Assembly: GCF_007830035.1 (NCBI RefSeq) | Contig: NZ_VLKN01000003.1 | Location: 186,001-250,000 of the forward strand | Origin: Luteimonas cucumeris | Lineage (GTDB): Bacteria > Pseudomonadota > Gammaproteobacteria > Xanthomonadales > Xanthomonadaceae | Direction: 5' to 3' | DNA: 64,000 nt | In this document: piece by piece, positions 46,102-53,993 of the stretch | Position numbering within the stretch: the first letter of the stretch is position 1 | Layout: every line of letters starts with the position of its first letter | Notes under the pieces: generated by a model | The model's database searches: none | Seen by the model: the letters and a program-made list of their open reading frames with translations, nothing else | What the model was told of the DNA's origin: nothing | Program-made: the position numbers and the translations under genes

Positions 46102-47646
46102 TTACGGGCCCAGGTCGGGACCTTCGTGGAACTTCGGTGCGGGTTCGAGTTGCGGCGTATCCGTGGGCGGAGAGCGACCGGGCGCCAGGTCGCTGTTCCG
46201 GTAACCGTAGAACGCATAGACCACCAGGCCGATCACCGCCCAGCCGAAAAACAGGCTCAGCGTGTACATCGACAGGTTGAGGAACAACAGCAGACAGCCG
46301 GCGATCGCAAGCGGACACACCAGCCATACCATCGGCGTGCGGAACGGACGCGGACGGTTGGGCTGTTGCTTGCGCAGGATCATCACCGCGATCGACACCA
46401 TAACGAATGCGAACAGCGTGCCGGAGTTGGAGATGTCGGCGAGCACGCCCACCGGGAACAACGCGGCGAAAGCGGCCACGAACACGCCGGTGATGATGGT
46501 GACCACGTACGGTGTATGGAAGCGCGGATGTACCTTCGACAGGATGCCCGGCAGCAGGCCGTCGCGCGACATCGTGAAGAAGATGCGGGTCTGGCCGTAG
46601 ATCATCATCAGGATGACCGAGGGCAACGCCAGGGCCGCGGCCAGGCCGATCGCATTGCCCCATTTGGCGAAGCCGAGCATGCGCAGCACATGTGCCAGCG
46701 GTTCCCTGCTGCAGACCAGCGCGTCGCTGCCCTTGCAGGCTTCCGCCAGCTGCGGGCTGCCGGGATGGAAAGCCACGCCGTTGAGATCGAGCATCGGCTG
46801 CGAGCCGATCGAACCGACCGCGCCGTAGCCGACCAGCAGGTAGAAGATGGTGCAGACGCCCAACGACGCGATCAGGCCGATCGGGATGTTGCGGTTCGGG
46901 TTCTTGGTCTCCTCTGCCGCGGTCGAGACCGCGTCGAAGCCGACGTACGCGAAGAAGATCGACGCCGCGGCACCCAGCACGCCAATGCCACCGAGTGGAC
47001 TGCCCCAGCCGGTCGGGAAGAACGGCTTGAAGTTTTCATCCTGCACCGCGGGGATGGCGATGATGATGAAGGCGGTCAGCGCCGCCACTTTGATCAGCAC
47101 CAGCACCGCATTGACCTTTGCCGATTTGGATGTGCCGATCACCAGCAGGAAGGTCACGACCAGGGCGATGAGCAGGGCGAGCAGGTTGAAGCTTCCGCCA
47201 TCCATCGGACCTGTGCGCAGGAACTCGGGCAACGGATAGCCCGCACTGATCAGCAGCCCGTTCATGTAGCCGGACCAGCCAACTGACACCGCGCACGCCG
47301 CAACCGCGTATTCAAGTACCAGCGCCCAGCCGACTGCCCAGGCCAGGCCTTCGCCGAGCACGCCGTAGGTGTAGGTGTAGGCGGAGCCGGAGACCGGCAC
47401 CATCGCTGCCAGTTCGGCGTAAGCCAGTGCGGCCAGTGCGCAGACCACGGCTGCGATCACGAAGGCCAGCATCATCGCGGGGCCGGCTTTCTGGCCCGCT
47501 TCGGCGGTCAAGACGAAAATGCCGGTGCCGATGATCGCGCCGATGCCCAGCATGGTCAGTTGGAAGGCGCCAAGCTGGCGTTTGAGCGATTTCCTTTCGG
47601 CTGTAGCGAGAATCTGATCGAGCGGCTTGACACGCCAAAAAAGCAT
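46102..47646 (-). CDS. APC-family amino acid permease
   Basis: This 514-residue inner-membrane protein has 12-14 hydrophobic segments. The family motif GIGAIIGTGIFVLTAEAGQKAGPAM is near the N-terminus, with AYAELAAMVPVSGSAYTY and FFAYVGFDAVSTAAEETKNPNRN later. This pattern belongs to the cationic amino acid transporter group (YfnA/CAT-like). The start at 47646 (MLFWRVKPLDQIL) is the N-terminus I recall in xanthomonad relatives. The substrate, possibly arginine, lysine or histidine, is inferred only from family. Confidence 0.87.
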   Translation of the reverse strand: MLFWRVKPLDQILATAERKSLKRQLGAFQLTMLGIGAIIGTGIFVLTAEAGQKAGPAMMLAFVIAAVVCALAALAYAELAAMVPVSGSAYTYTYGVLGEGLAWAVGWALVLEYAVAACAVSVGWSGYMNGLLISAGYPLPEFLRTGPMDGGSFNLLALLIALVVTFLLVIGTSKSAKVNAVLVLIKVAALTAFIIIAIPAVQDENFKPFFPTGWGSPLGGIGVLGAAASIFFAYVGFDAVSTAAEETKNPNRNIPIGLIASLGVCTIFYLLVGYGAVGSIGSQPMLDLNGVAFHPGSPQLAEACKGSDALVCSREPLAHVLRMLGFAKWGNAIGLAAALALPSVILMMIYGQTRIFFTMSRDGLLPGILSKVHPRFHTPYVVTIITGVFVAAFAALFPVGVLADISNSGTLFAFVMVSIAVMILRKQQPNRPRPFRTPMVWLVCPLAIAGCLLLFLNLSMYTLSLFFGWAVIGLVVYAFYGYRNSDLAPGRSPPTDTPQLEPAPKFHEGPDLGP

Positions 47647-47801
47647 TGTGTTCTCCCCAGAAATACGAAGACGAGCGGGCAATCAGTCCGGCGGTGGGCC
47701 GCCGTGGAACCCCGGGACATTAACCGGCGTGCCGCCCGCGGCACAAGCGCCATCGGTACGCGGAACCTCGATAATGGCGACATGAATGGGATGATCGGCG
47801 G

Positions 47802-48380
47802 ATGCCGCAGTGCAGCATGAATAGCCAAGACGGCGTTGAACGAGGCCTCCTGTGCGCGGCATTGTCCGAGTACCGCCGGCGCTGGGAAGCGGAGGCGGAC
47901 ATCGTCGGGGAATTCGTCGCGCTGCTGGCCGATGGCGCGAATCCCTTCGTGCGCGAACGACTGTCCGGACACTTCACCGGTTCCGCGTGGCTGGTCAGCA
48001 GCGATGACAGGCGCGTGCTGCTGACCCACCACCGCAAGCTCGATCGCTGGCTGCAGCTGGGCGGACATGCCGACGGCGATGTCGACCTGCAACGCGTCGC
48101 GCTGAGGGAGGCGGAAGAAGAGTCGGGTCTCGCGGGACTGTCGGTCGAACCGACGATCTTCGACATCGACCGCCACTGGATTCCGGAACGTCGCGAAGTG
48201 CCCGGACACTGGCATTACGACGTGCGTTACGTGGTGCGCGCCGGCATTACGGAAACGTTCGTGGTCAGCGACGAATCGCACGCGCTGGCATGGCGCGACA
48301 TCGCGTCGCTGGCGCAGGATGCGGCGCTGGATGCATCGTTGCGACGGATGGCGCGCAAATGGCTGGCGCTTGCTGCATAG
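47802..48380 (+). CDS. Nudix hydrolase
   Basis: The 192-residue protein has a Nudix box GGHADGDVDLQRVALREAEEESGL, with the REAEEESG core intact. The position of the first glutamate of the standard box is aspartate-rich, as in the subgroup with GGHAD. Other segments are RVLLTHHRKLDRWLQLG and HWHYDVRYVVRA. The substrate (a nucleoside diphosphate derivative) is unknown. A second ATG at 47817 could be the start. It is divergent from the permease gene. Confidence 0.85.
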   Translation: MPQCSMNSQDGVERGLLCAALSEYRRRWEAEADIVGEFVALLADGANPFVRERLSGHFTGSAWLVSSDDRRVLLTHHRKLDRWLQLGGHADGDVDLQRVALREAEEESGLAGLSVEPTIFDIDRHWIPERREVPGHWHYDVRYVVRAGITETFVVSDESHALAWRDIASLAQDAALDASLRRMARKWLALAA

Positions 48381-48449
48381 GGCAAAGCTTTCATTGCGGG
48401 GTTATTCGCAAGAGGAGACGAATTGCCGCAACTCCACCCGTGATCTGGT

Positions 48450-48521
48450 TGTCATGCCGCGCGCGGCGAGGGACCTCTTGGCGACGCATTGAAACAGGTC
48501 CTCGCTACGCCTTGGATGACA
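48450..48521. repeat. 72-bp palindromic REP-like repeat
   Basis: The element begins TGTCATGCC and ends GGATGACA, and inside it GCGAGGGACCT faces AGGTCCTCGC. It lies between the Nudix gene and the EF-P-like gene, close to the latter's 3' end. It resembles dispersed TGTCATCCC...GAGGGACCT repeats that I recall from other proteobacteria. Confidence 0.65.
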
Positions 48522-48530
48522 GCGAATGTG

Positions 48531-49097
48531 TCAGTCCGCGCGGCCGGCGAATTCGCCTGTGGCGGTATTGACCAGTACGCGCTCGCCGACCTTGATGTAT
48601 TCGGGCACCTGGATCTCGATGCCGGTCGACAGTGTGGCCGGTTTCGGCCGCTTGGTTGCGGTGCCGCCCTTGAGTTCCGGTGGCGTGTCGGTGACTTCCA
48701 GGGTCACGCTCTGCGGCAACTGCAGCGCCACCGGCTGGTCGTCGATGATCTGCACGTAGCAGCCGGCGAGGCCGTCGCTGATGTAGCCGCTGTCGTCGCC
48801 GACCACGTCGGCATCGAGCGAGTACGGCGTGTAGTCCTCGTCGTCGAGGAACACGAAGGCGTCGCCATCCTTGTACGAGAACGTCGCCTGCCGCCGCGAC
48901 AGCTCGACTTCCTTCAGTTCGTCATCGCCGCCCAGGCTGAGGTCGTACTTGCTGCCGCCGGGCACGGAATACATCGTGAAACGGAACTTGACGTTGCCGC
49001 CGCGGCCCTGCGGCGAACTGCGTTCGATGTCGCGCACCTGGTACACGGTACCGTTGTGTTCGACCACGTTTCCTTTTTTGACGTCGTAGGCTTTCAT
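48531..49097 (-). CDS. yeiP: Elongation factor P-like protein (EfpL/YeiP)
   Basis: The 188-residue, three-domain protein begins [21 protein letters not shown]. It has the YeiP-type loop [19 protein letters not shown], where EF-P has the modified lysine. [14 protein letters not shown] follows, and the C-terminus carries [26 protein letters not shown]-like proteins relieve ribosome stalling, with EfpL acting on a set overlapping that of EF-P. No modification enzyme gene lies nearby. The tandem heptamer array begins about 10 bases upstream of its ATG, so the repeats make up its 5' leader. Confidence 0.9.
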   Translation of the reverse strand: MKAYDVKKGNVVEHNGTVYQVRDIERSSPQGRGGNVKFRFTMYSVPGGSKYDLSLGGDDELKEVELSRRQATFSYKDGDAFVFLDDEDYTPYSLDADVVGDDSGYISDGLAGCYVQIIDDQPVALQLPQSVTLEVTDTPPELKGGTATKRPKPATLSTGIEIQVPEYIKVGERVLVNTATGEFAGRAD

Positions 49098-49106
49098 TGA
49101 GATGCC

Positions 49107-49220
49107 GTGATTGGTGATTGGTGATTGGTGATTGGTGATTGGTGATTGGTGATTCGATCAGGCCGGGCTGTCGGGTCGCTTCTACGAATCACGTATCACG
49201 TATCACGAATCCCGAATCAC
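49107..49220. repeat. Heptamer tandem array in forward then reverse orientation
   Basis: Seven tandem 7-mers (six GTGATTG and a final GTGATTC) fill 49107-49155. After 30 bases, five reversed units follow at 49186-49220: GAATCAC, GTATCAC, GTATCAC, GAATCCC, GAATCAC. The blocks can pair as one long stem. The array separates the SDR and EF-P-like genes and matches the design at 10761-10898. Confidence 0.92.
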
Positions 49221-49224
49221 GGCT

Positions 49225-49995
49225 TTACTTGGGCGCCAACCGCACCGCGCCATCGAGGCGGATCGTCTCGCCGTTGAGGTAACGGTTCTGCAGGATGTAG
49301 GCGACCAGGTCGGCGAACTCTTCGGGCTTGCCGAGGCGTGACGGGAACGGAATCGATGCGCCCAGCGACTGCTGCACTTCAGCTGGCATGCCGTCGACCA
49401 TCGGCGTCCAGAAGATGCCCGGCGCCACGGTCATGACGCGGATGCCGAAGCGCGACAGTTCGCGCGCCATCGGCAGGGTCATGGCGACCACGCCGCCCTT
49501 GGAGGCGGAATACGCCGCCTGGCCGATCTGGCCTTCGTAGGCGGCGACCGAGGCGGTGTTGACGATGATGCCACGCTCGCCGTCGTCGCCGGCGGCGTTG
49601 TGCTGCATCAGCGCTGCAGCAGCCTTGGCGACATTGAAGCTGCCGACCAGGTTGACCATTACCGTGCCGGCGAAGTTCTTCAGCGGCATCGCGCCTTCCT
49701 TGCCGAGCACGCGGCCGGCGCCGAGGATGCCGGCGCAGTTGATCGCCGCATTCAGGCCGCCGAGGAAGGTGTGGGCGGCCTCGACATTGGCGACCACTCC
49801 GGCCTCGTCGGTGACGTCGGTGCGGAAGTAGCGTGCGTTCGCTTCGCCCAGTGCGGCGACCGCGGCAGCGGCCTTGTCGTCGTTGACGTCGAACAGCGCG
49901 ACCTTGCCGCCGTGGGCAACCAGGTGCTGTGCGACGGCCAGGCCGAGGCCTGACACGCCGCCGGTGACGATGGCGCGGACGGTATCGAGTTGCAT
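49225..49995 (-). CDS. Short-chain dehydrogenase, 3-hydroxyacyl-CoA dehydrogenase type
   Basis: The 256-residue SDR has VTGGVSGLGLAVAQHL, LFDVNDDKAAAAV (an acidic residue suggesting NAD), INCAGI, NTASVAAYEGQIGQAAYSASKGG and VAPGIFWTPM. The sequence follows the human HSD10/bacterial 3-hydroxy-2-methylbutyryl-CoA dehydrogenase group, which oxidises branched-chain acyl intermediates of isoleucine breakdown. It lies 13 bases from the GNAT gene and in the same direction as the leucine-degradation genes, which agrees with that role. Confidence 0.83.
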   Translation of the reverse strand: MQLDTVRAIVTGGVSGLGLAVAQHLVAHGGKVALFDVNDDKAAAAVAALGEANARYFRTDVTDEAGVVANVEAAHTFLGGLNAAINCAGILGAGRVLGKEGAMPLKNFAGTVMVNLVGSFNVAKAAAALMQHNAAGDDGERGIIVNTASVAAYEGQIGQAAYSASKGGVVAMTLPMARELSRFGIRVMTVAPGIFWTPMVDGMPAEVQQSLGASIPFPSRLGKPEEFADLVAYILQNRYLNGETIRLDGAVRLAPK

Positions 49996-50008
49996 GGGGC
50001 GTCCTGCG

Positions 50009-50527
50009 TTATCGAAACGGCGATTTTACCTGCAGATCGAGCAGGTAGAAGGTATTGCAACCGCCGTGGCCGGTGGCGCCGAGCGGGCCGTCGATGCGGC
50101 GGAAACCGCTGCGTTCGTACAGGCGTCTTGCGGCATCCATGCCGGCCAGCGTTTCCAGGTAGCAGTGCCTGAAGCCGAAGCCGCGCGCGCTGTCCAGGCA
50201 GCGCGCCATCAATGCGGCACCGGCACCGAGTCCGCGCAGCGATGGCAGGAAATACATCTTGCGCAGTTCGCAGGTGTCGTCGTCGCCGCCTTCCAGCGGC
50301 GCGATTCCGCCTCCGCCCTGGATCGCGCCTGCATGTTCGATGACGAAGTAGGAGCTGCGCGCAGCGCCGTAGGCACGGCTCATCCAGTCCACTTCGGGAT
50401 CGTTGATGGCGAAACCGTCGCCGATGGCGCCGAACTCCGGCATCACGCTGCGGATGATGCCGGCGACGGCCAGGTCGTCGCGTGGTTCGATCGGACGGAT
50501 CTTGAAGACGCTGCTTGTTTCAGGCAT
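50009..50527 (-). CDS. GNAT-family N-acetyltransferase
   Basis: The 172-residue protein has the acetyl-CoA binding pattern KMYFLPSLRGLGAGAALMARCLDSA and YLETLAGMDAARRLYERSGF. The N-terminus has IRPIEPRDDLAVAGIIRSVMPEFG. The substrate cannot be told. The ATG at 50527 lies eight bases inside the 3' end of the PAS-GGDEF-EAL gene, so the two are probably translated in a coupled way. Longer upstream reading frame is antisense noise within that gene. Confidence 0.85.
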   Translation of the reverse strand: MPETSSVFKIRPIEPRDDLAVAGIIRSVMPEFGAIGDGFAINDPEVDWMSRAYGAARSSYFVIEHAGAIQGGGGIAPLEGGDDDTCELRKMYFLPSLRGLGAGAALMARCLDSARGFGFRHCYLETLAGMDAARRLYERSGFRRIDGPLGATGHGGCNTFYLLDLQVKSPFR

Positions 50528-53096
50528 GTGCGAAGTCGGGACTCCGGCCCAGACGGTGGACGAATTCATCGGGCGCCAGGCCCGGTGCGAACAGGAAGCC
50601 CTGTCCGACCGGCACACCCAACTGCAGCAGGAACTGGCGCTGCGCCTCGGATTCCACGCCCTCGGCGACCAGGCCGAGGCCGAGGCTGCGCGCGATCGCC
50701 GCCACGGCCCGGCATACGGCGACATCGGACTGGTTGTCGGGCACGCCCTGCACGAAAAGCTGGCTGAGCTTGAGGCCGTGGATCGGCAGGCGGCGCACGT
50801 AGTTGAGCGCACTGTAGCCTTCGCCGAAATCGTCGATGGTCAGCATCACGCCCAGTTCGCGCAGCGCCATGAAGGTGTTGACGGTATCGGGCGCATCCTC
50901 GATCAACACGCGTTCGGTGAATTCCAACTCCAGCGCGCTGCCGGGAAGATCGAATTCTGCGAGCGCATCGCGCACGCTGATGGCGAGGTCTTCGGCCAGG
51001 AACTGGCGGTACGACACGTTGATCGCGACACGGATGATGCCGTGGCCCTGTTCGCGCCATTCATGCACCTGCCGGCATGCCTCGCGCAGGACCCAGCCGC
51101 CGATGCGGACGATGTCGCCAGTGGTTTCGGCGTGGCTGATGAACAGGTCCGGGCGCATCTCGCCAAGCTGGTGGTTTTCCCAGCGGATCAGCGCTTCCGC
51201 TGCGATCACCCGCCCTTGGCGGAGATCGACCTGCGGCTGGTAGACCAGGTGGAACTCGTCGTTGTCGGCGGCGCGGCGCAGGTGCGTTTCGATCTGCAGG
51301 CGATCCTGCTGTCGCTGGGCCAGCTCAGGAGTGAACGCCTGCCAGCCGTTGCGCACGCGGCGCTTGCTGTCGTACATCGCCGCGTCCGCGTTCTGGATCA
51401 GCTGCTGCGGACGATTGCCGTCTTCCGGCGCGTAGGCGATGCCGACACTGACGGTGATGGTGAACTCGTCGTCGCCGAAGCGGAAGCCGTCGCTGAAGGC
51501 GGACAACAGCGCGTTTGCCAGCCGTTCCGGGCGCGAGTGGTCGTCGCCGATGGCGCAGACGATCAGGAATTCGTCGCCGCCGAAGCGTGCGATCAGGCCT
51601 TCATGGCCCGCGGCGCCGACGATGCGCTGCGCGGCGGTGACCAGCAGTTCGTCGCCGGCTGCGTGGCCGAGGACGTCGTTCACCGTCTTGAAGCGGTCGA
51701 GGTCGACGTACAGCACCGCGATCCTGTTCTGGCTTGGGCTGGCCAGCATCGCCGACAGTTCGCCGAGGATCGCGTCGCGGTTCATCAGGCCGGTCAACGG
51801 ATCTGTACGCGCCTGCACGCGCAGCACGTCTTCGGCCTGCTTGCGTTGGGTGATGTCCTGGATCGTGCCGCTCAGCCGCGTCGCGCTGGGATTGCCGGCC
51901 TCGCTTTCACCGATCATGCGGATCCACAGCAGATGGCCGTCTTCGCGCTGCCCCTGCAATTCCAGGTCGAAGCCGACGTTGATGTCGACCAGGTGCCCCA
52001 GTGCCGCCTGCAGAGGCCGCCGGTATTGCGGGCGCAGGCAGTCGAGCAGTTCCGGCATCGTCTGTGGCGGATGCGCGCGACCGAGGATGCGCCGCACTTC
52101 ACCGGTGAGATACAGCTGCTGGTTGACGCGATCCCACTCCCAGCCACCGACGTGCGCCAGCGCCTGGGTGCGATCGAACAGCGCGTTGTCGCGCTTGAGC
52201 GCGGTGACGTCGCTGAACAGTGCGAATACGTGTTCAGGTTGCGAGCCGCCCGGAGAAAACACCGGTACATTGGTGACCGAGATCCAGGTCATCTGCCGGC
52301 TCGGGATGTGGAACATGCCCAGCACGGTGCTTTCGATGATCTGTCCGGTCTGCATGGCGCGCACGGTCGGTTGCTGCGCCGGGGTCAGTTCGTCGCCATT
52401 CTCGTCGACGATCTTCCAGTCTTCCGGATTGAACTTGCGCTCCAGGCTTTCGCTGGAGCCGACGCCGAAGATGCGGTGCGCGGCCGGATTGGCCGACACC
52501 ACGCGTACCTGTCCGGGATCGGCATGGAACAGGATCACGCCCTTGTCGATCGACTCCAGCAGCAGGCGGTACCTGGATTCGGATTCCCAGCGCGTGCTCA
52601 GGTCGCGCGCCACCGCGAGGATGCAGCGCCGGCCTTCGTATTCGATATTGGCCGAATGCACTTCCACCGGAAAGCGGGTGCCGTCGGCGCGCATGTTGGT
52701 GACTTCGATCTCGTAGCTGTCGCCGCGATCGAGGGCCTCGAGCACCGGGTCCATGTGGTCGCGCGGCAGGTCCGGGTTGAGCACGTGGATCGGGCGCCCG
52801 ACGATGTTCTCGCGCGGACGCTGATACGCCGCCACGCCGGCTGCATTGAGGTCGAGCACGGTGCCATCGACATCGAGGATGCTGGTCGGGTCCGGCACCG
52901 CGTCGAACAGCGCGCGATAGCGTTTGCGCGCAGCTTCGGCTTCAGCCAGTACGGTGCGCAGGGCCTCGCTGGCCTGTGCGAGCAGGGCGCGCGTGGCCGA
53001 TGGCAGGCCGTCGTCGCCGCAGGCGCGTTCCAGTGCCGGCAAGGTATCCGCCACCGCCTTGCCGGAATCGTTGCCGGACGGCGGGGCGGTGCTCAT
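50520..53096 (-). CDS. PAS-GGDEF-EAL c-di-GMP signalling protein
   Basis: The 858-residue protein has no membrane helices. PAS-type domains begin near residues 65 (YRALFDAVPDPTSILDVDG), 190 and 320, and are followed by GGDEF with ARFGGDEFLIV and EAL with AEALIRWENHQLG. EAL residues VAINVSYRQF, LELEFTERV, TIDDFGEGYSAL and VAEGVES are intact, so phosphodiesterase activity is likely. Both active-site motifs look usable, and no RxxD inhibitory site precedes GGDEF. In the usual KID motif of the EAL domain the sequence is LKLSQLFVQG. Its ATG overlaps the HMG-CoA lyase stop (ATGA) and its end overlaps the GNAT gene, placing it inside a catabolic transcript. Confidence 0.9.
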   Translation of the reverse strand: MSTAPPSGNDSGKAVADTLPALERACGDDGLPSATRALLAQASEALRTVLAEAEAARKRYRALFDAVPDPTSILDVDGTVLDLNAAGVAAYQRPRENIVGRPIHVLNPDLPRDHMDPVLEALDRGDSYEIEVTNMRADGTRFPVEVHSANIEYEGRRCILAVARDLSTRWESESRYRLLLESIDKGVILFHADPGQVRVVSANPAAHRIFGVGSSESLERKFNPEDWKIVDENGDELTPAQQPTVRAMQTGQIIESTVLGMFHIPSRQMTWISVTNVPVFSPGGSQPEHVFALFSDVTALKRDNALFDRTQALAHVGGWEWDRVNQQLYLTGEVRRILGRAHPPQTMPELLDCLRPQYRRPLQAALGHLVDINVGFDLELQGQREDGHLLWIRMIGESEAGNPSATRLSGTIQDITQRKQAEDVLRVQARTDPLTGLMNRDAILGELSAMLASPSQNRIAVLYVDLDRFKTVNDVLGHAAGDELLVTAAQRIVGAAGHEGLIARFGGDEFLIVCAIGDDHSRPERLANALLSAFSDGFRFGDDEFTITVSVGIAYAPEDGNRPQQLIQNADAAMYDSKRRVRNGWQAFTPELAQRQQDRLQIETHLRRAADNDEFHLVYQPQVDLRQGRVIAAEALIRWENHQLGEMRPDLFISHAETTGDIVRIGGWVLREACRQVHEWREQGHGIIRVAINVSYRQFLAEDLAISVRDALAEFDLPGSALELEFTERVLIEDAPDTVNTFMALRELGVMLTIDDFGEGYSALNYVRRLPIHGLKLSQLFVQGVPDNQSDVAVCRAVAAIARSLGLGLVAEGVESEAQRQFLLQLGVPVGQGFLFAPGLAPDEFVHRLGRSPDFAHA

Positions 53097-53992
53097 GCGG
53101 CGGCCAATGCCTTGCCCACGCGGCTGCCGGTCTCGCGGCCGAGCAGGGCCGACAACCAGCGGCCGGTGTCGGCGAGCTTGTCCAGATCGATTCCGGTCGC
53201 GATGCCCAGGCCATGCAGCATGTACACGACGTCCTCGCTGGCGACGTTGCCGCTGGCACCCTTTGCGTATGGGCAACCGCCGGTGCCGCCGACGGCGGCG
53301 TCGATCACCGCCACGCCCTCTTCCAGGCACGCGAGGATATTGGCCAGTGCCTGGCCGTAGGTGTCGTGGAAGTGGATCGCCAGCGCCGGCATCGGCACTT
53401 CCGCGGCGACCGCTTTCAGCATCGCGCGCGCCTTCTGCGGAGTGCCTACGCCGATGGTGTCGCCGAGCGAGACTTCATAGCAGCCAAGCCCGTGCAGCCG
53501 CGTGGCGACGCGCACCACGTCGGCGACCGGCACTTCTCCCTGGTAGGGACAGCCGAGCACCGTGGAGACGTAGCCGCGCACGCGCACGCCGTCGTTCGCA
53601 GCGCGTTCCAGCACGGGTCGGAAGCGCTCGATCGATTCGTCGATGCCGGCGTTGACGTTCTTGCGATTGAAGGCTTCCGACGCGGCGGTGAACACCGCGA
53701 CTTCTTCGGCGCCGACCGCACGTGCACGGTCGTAGCCCTGTTCGTTCGGCACCAGCACCGGATAGGCAATGCCGGGCCTGCGTTCGATGCCAGCGAATAC
53801 CTCGGCCGCGTCGGCCAGTTGCGGGATCCACTTCGGGCTGACGAAACTGGTCGCCTCGATCGTGCGCAGCCCGGTCGCCGACAGGCGGTCGACCAGCGCG
53901 ATCTTGTCGGCGGTGGCGACCATGGTTTTCTCGTTCTGCAGGCCGTCGCGCGGCCCGACCTCGACGATGCGTACGTGTTGCTGCATGGCCAT
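53093..53992 (-). CDS. mvaB: Hydroxymethylglutaryl-CoA lyase
   Basis: The 299-residue TIM-barrel lyase splits HMG-CoA to acetoacetate and acetyl-CoA at the end of leucine breakdown. Motifs are VRIVEVGPRDGLQNEK, ATSFVSPKWIPQLAD, STVLGCPYQGEV, SLGDTIGVGTP, AIHFHDTYGQALAN and the signature GGTGGCPYAKGASGNVASEDV with the catalytic cysteine. The start (MAMQQHVR at 53992, or MQQ at 53986) lies immediately after the stop of the carboxylase gene. Confidence 0.94.
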   Translation of the reverse strand: MAMQQHVRIVEVGPRDGLQNEKTMVATADKIALVDRLSATGLRTIEATSFVSPKWIPQLADAAEVFAGIERRPGIAYPVLVPNEQGYDRARAVGAEEVAVFTAASEAFNRKNVNAGIDESIERFRPVLERAANDGVRVRGYVSTVLGCPYQGEVPVADVVRVATRLHGLGCYEVSLGDTIGVGTPQKARAMLKAVAAEVPMPALAIHFHDTYGQALANILACLEEGVAVIDAAVGGTGGCPYAKGASGNVASEDVVYMLHGLGIATGIDLDKLADTGRWLSALLGRETGSRVGKALAAA

Positions 53993-53993
53993 G

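Noticed and set aside
49107-49220. CRISPR-like repeat array
   Set aside because: The units are 7 bases long, directly tandem without spacers, and then reversed. There are no cas genes. It is a heptamer array, not CRISPR.
50403-53360. A 985-codon plus-strand reading frame
   Set aside because: It is the mirror of the PAS-GGDEF-EAL gene, which carries intact GGDEF and EAL motifs on the other strand.
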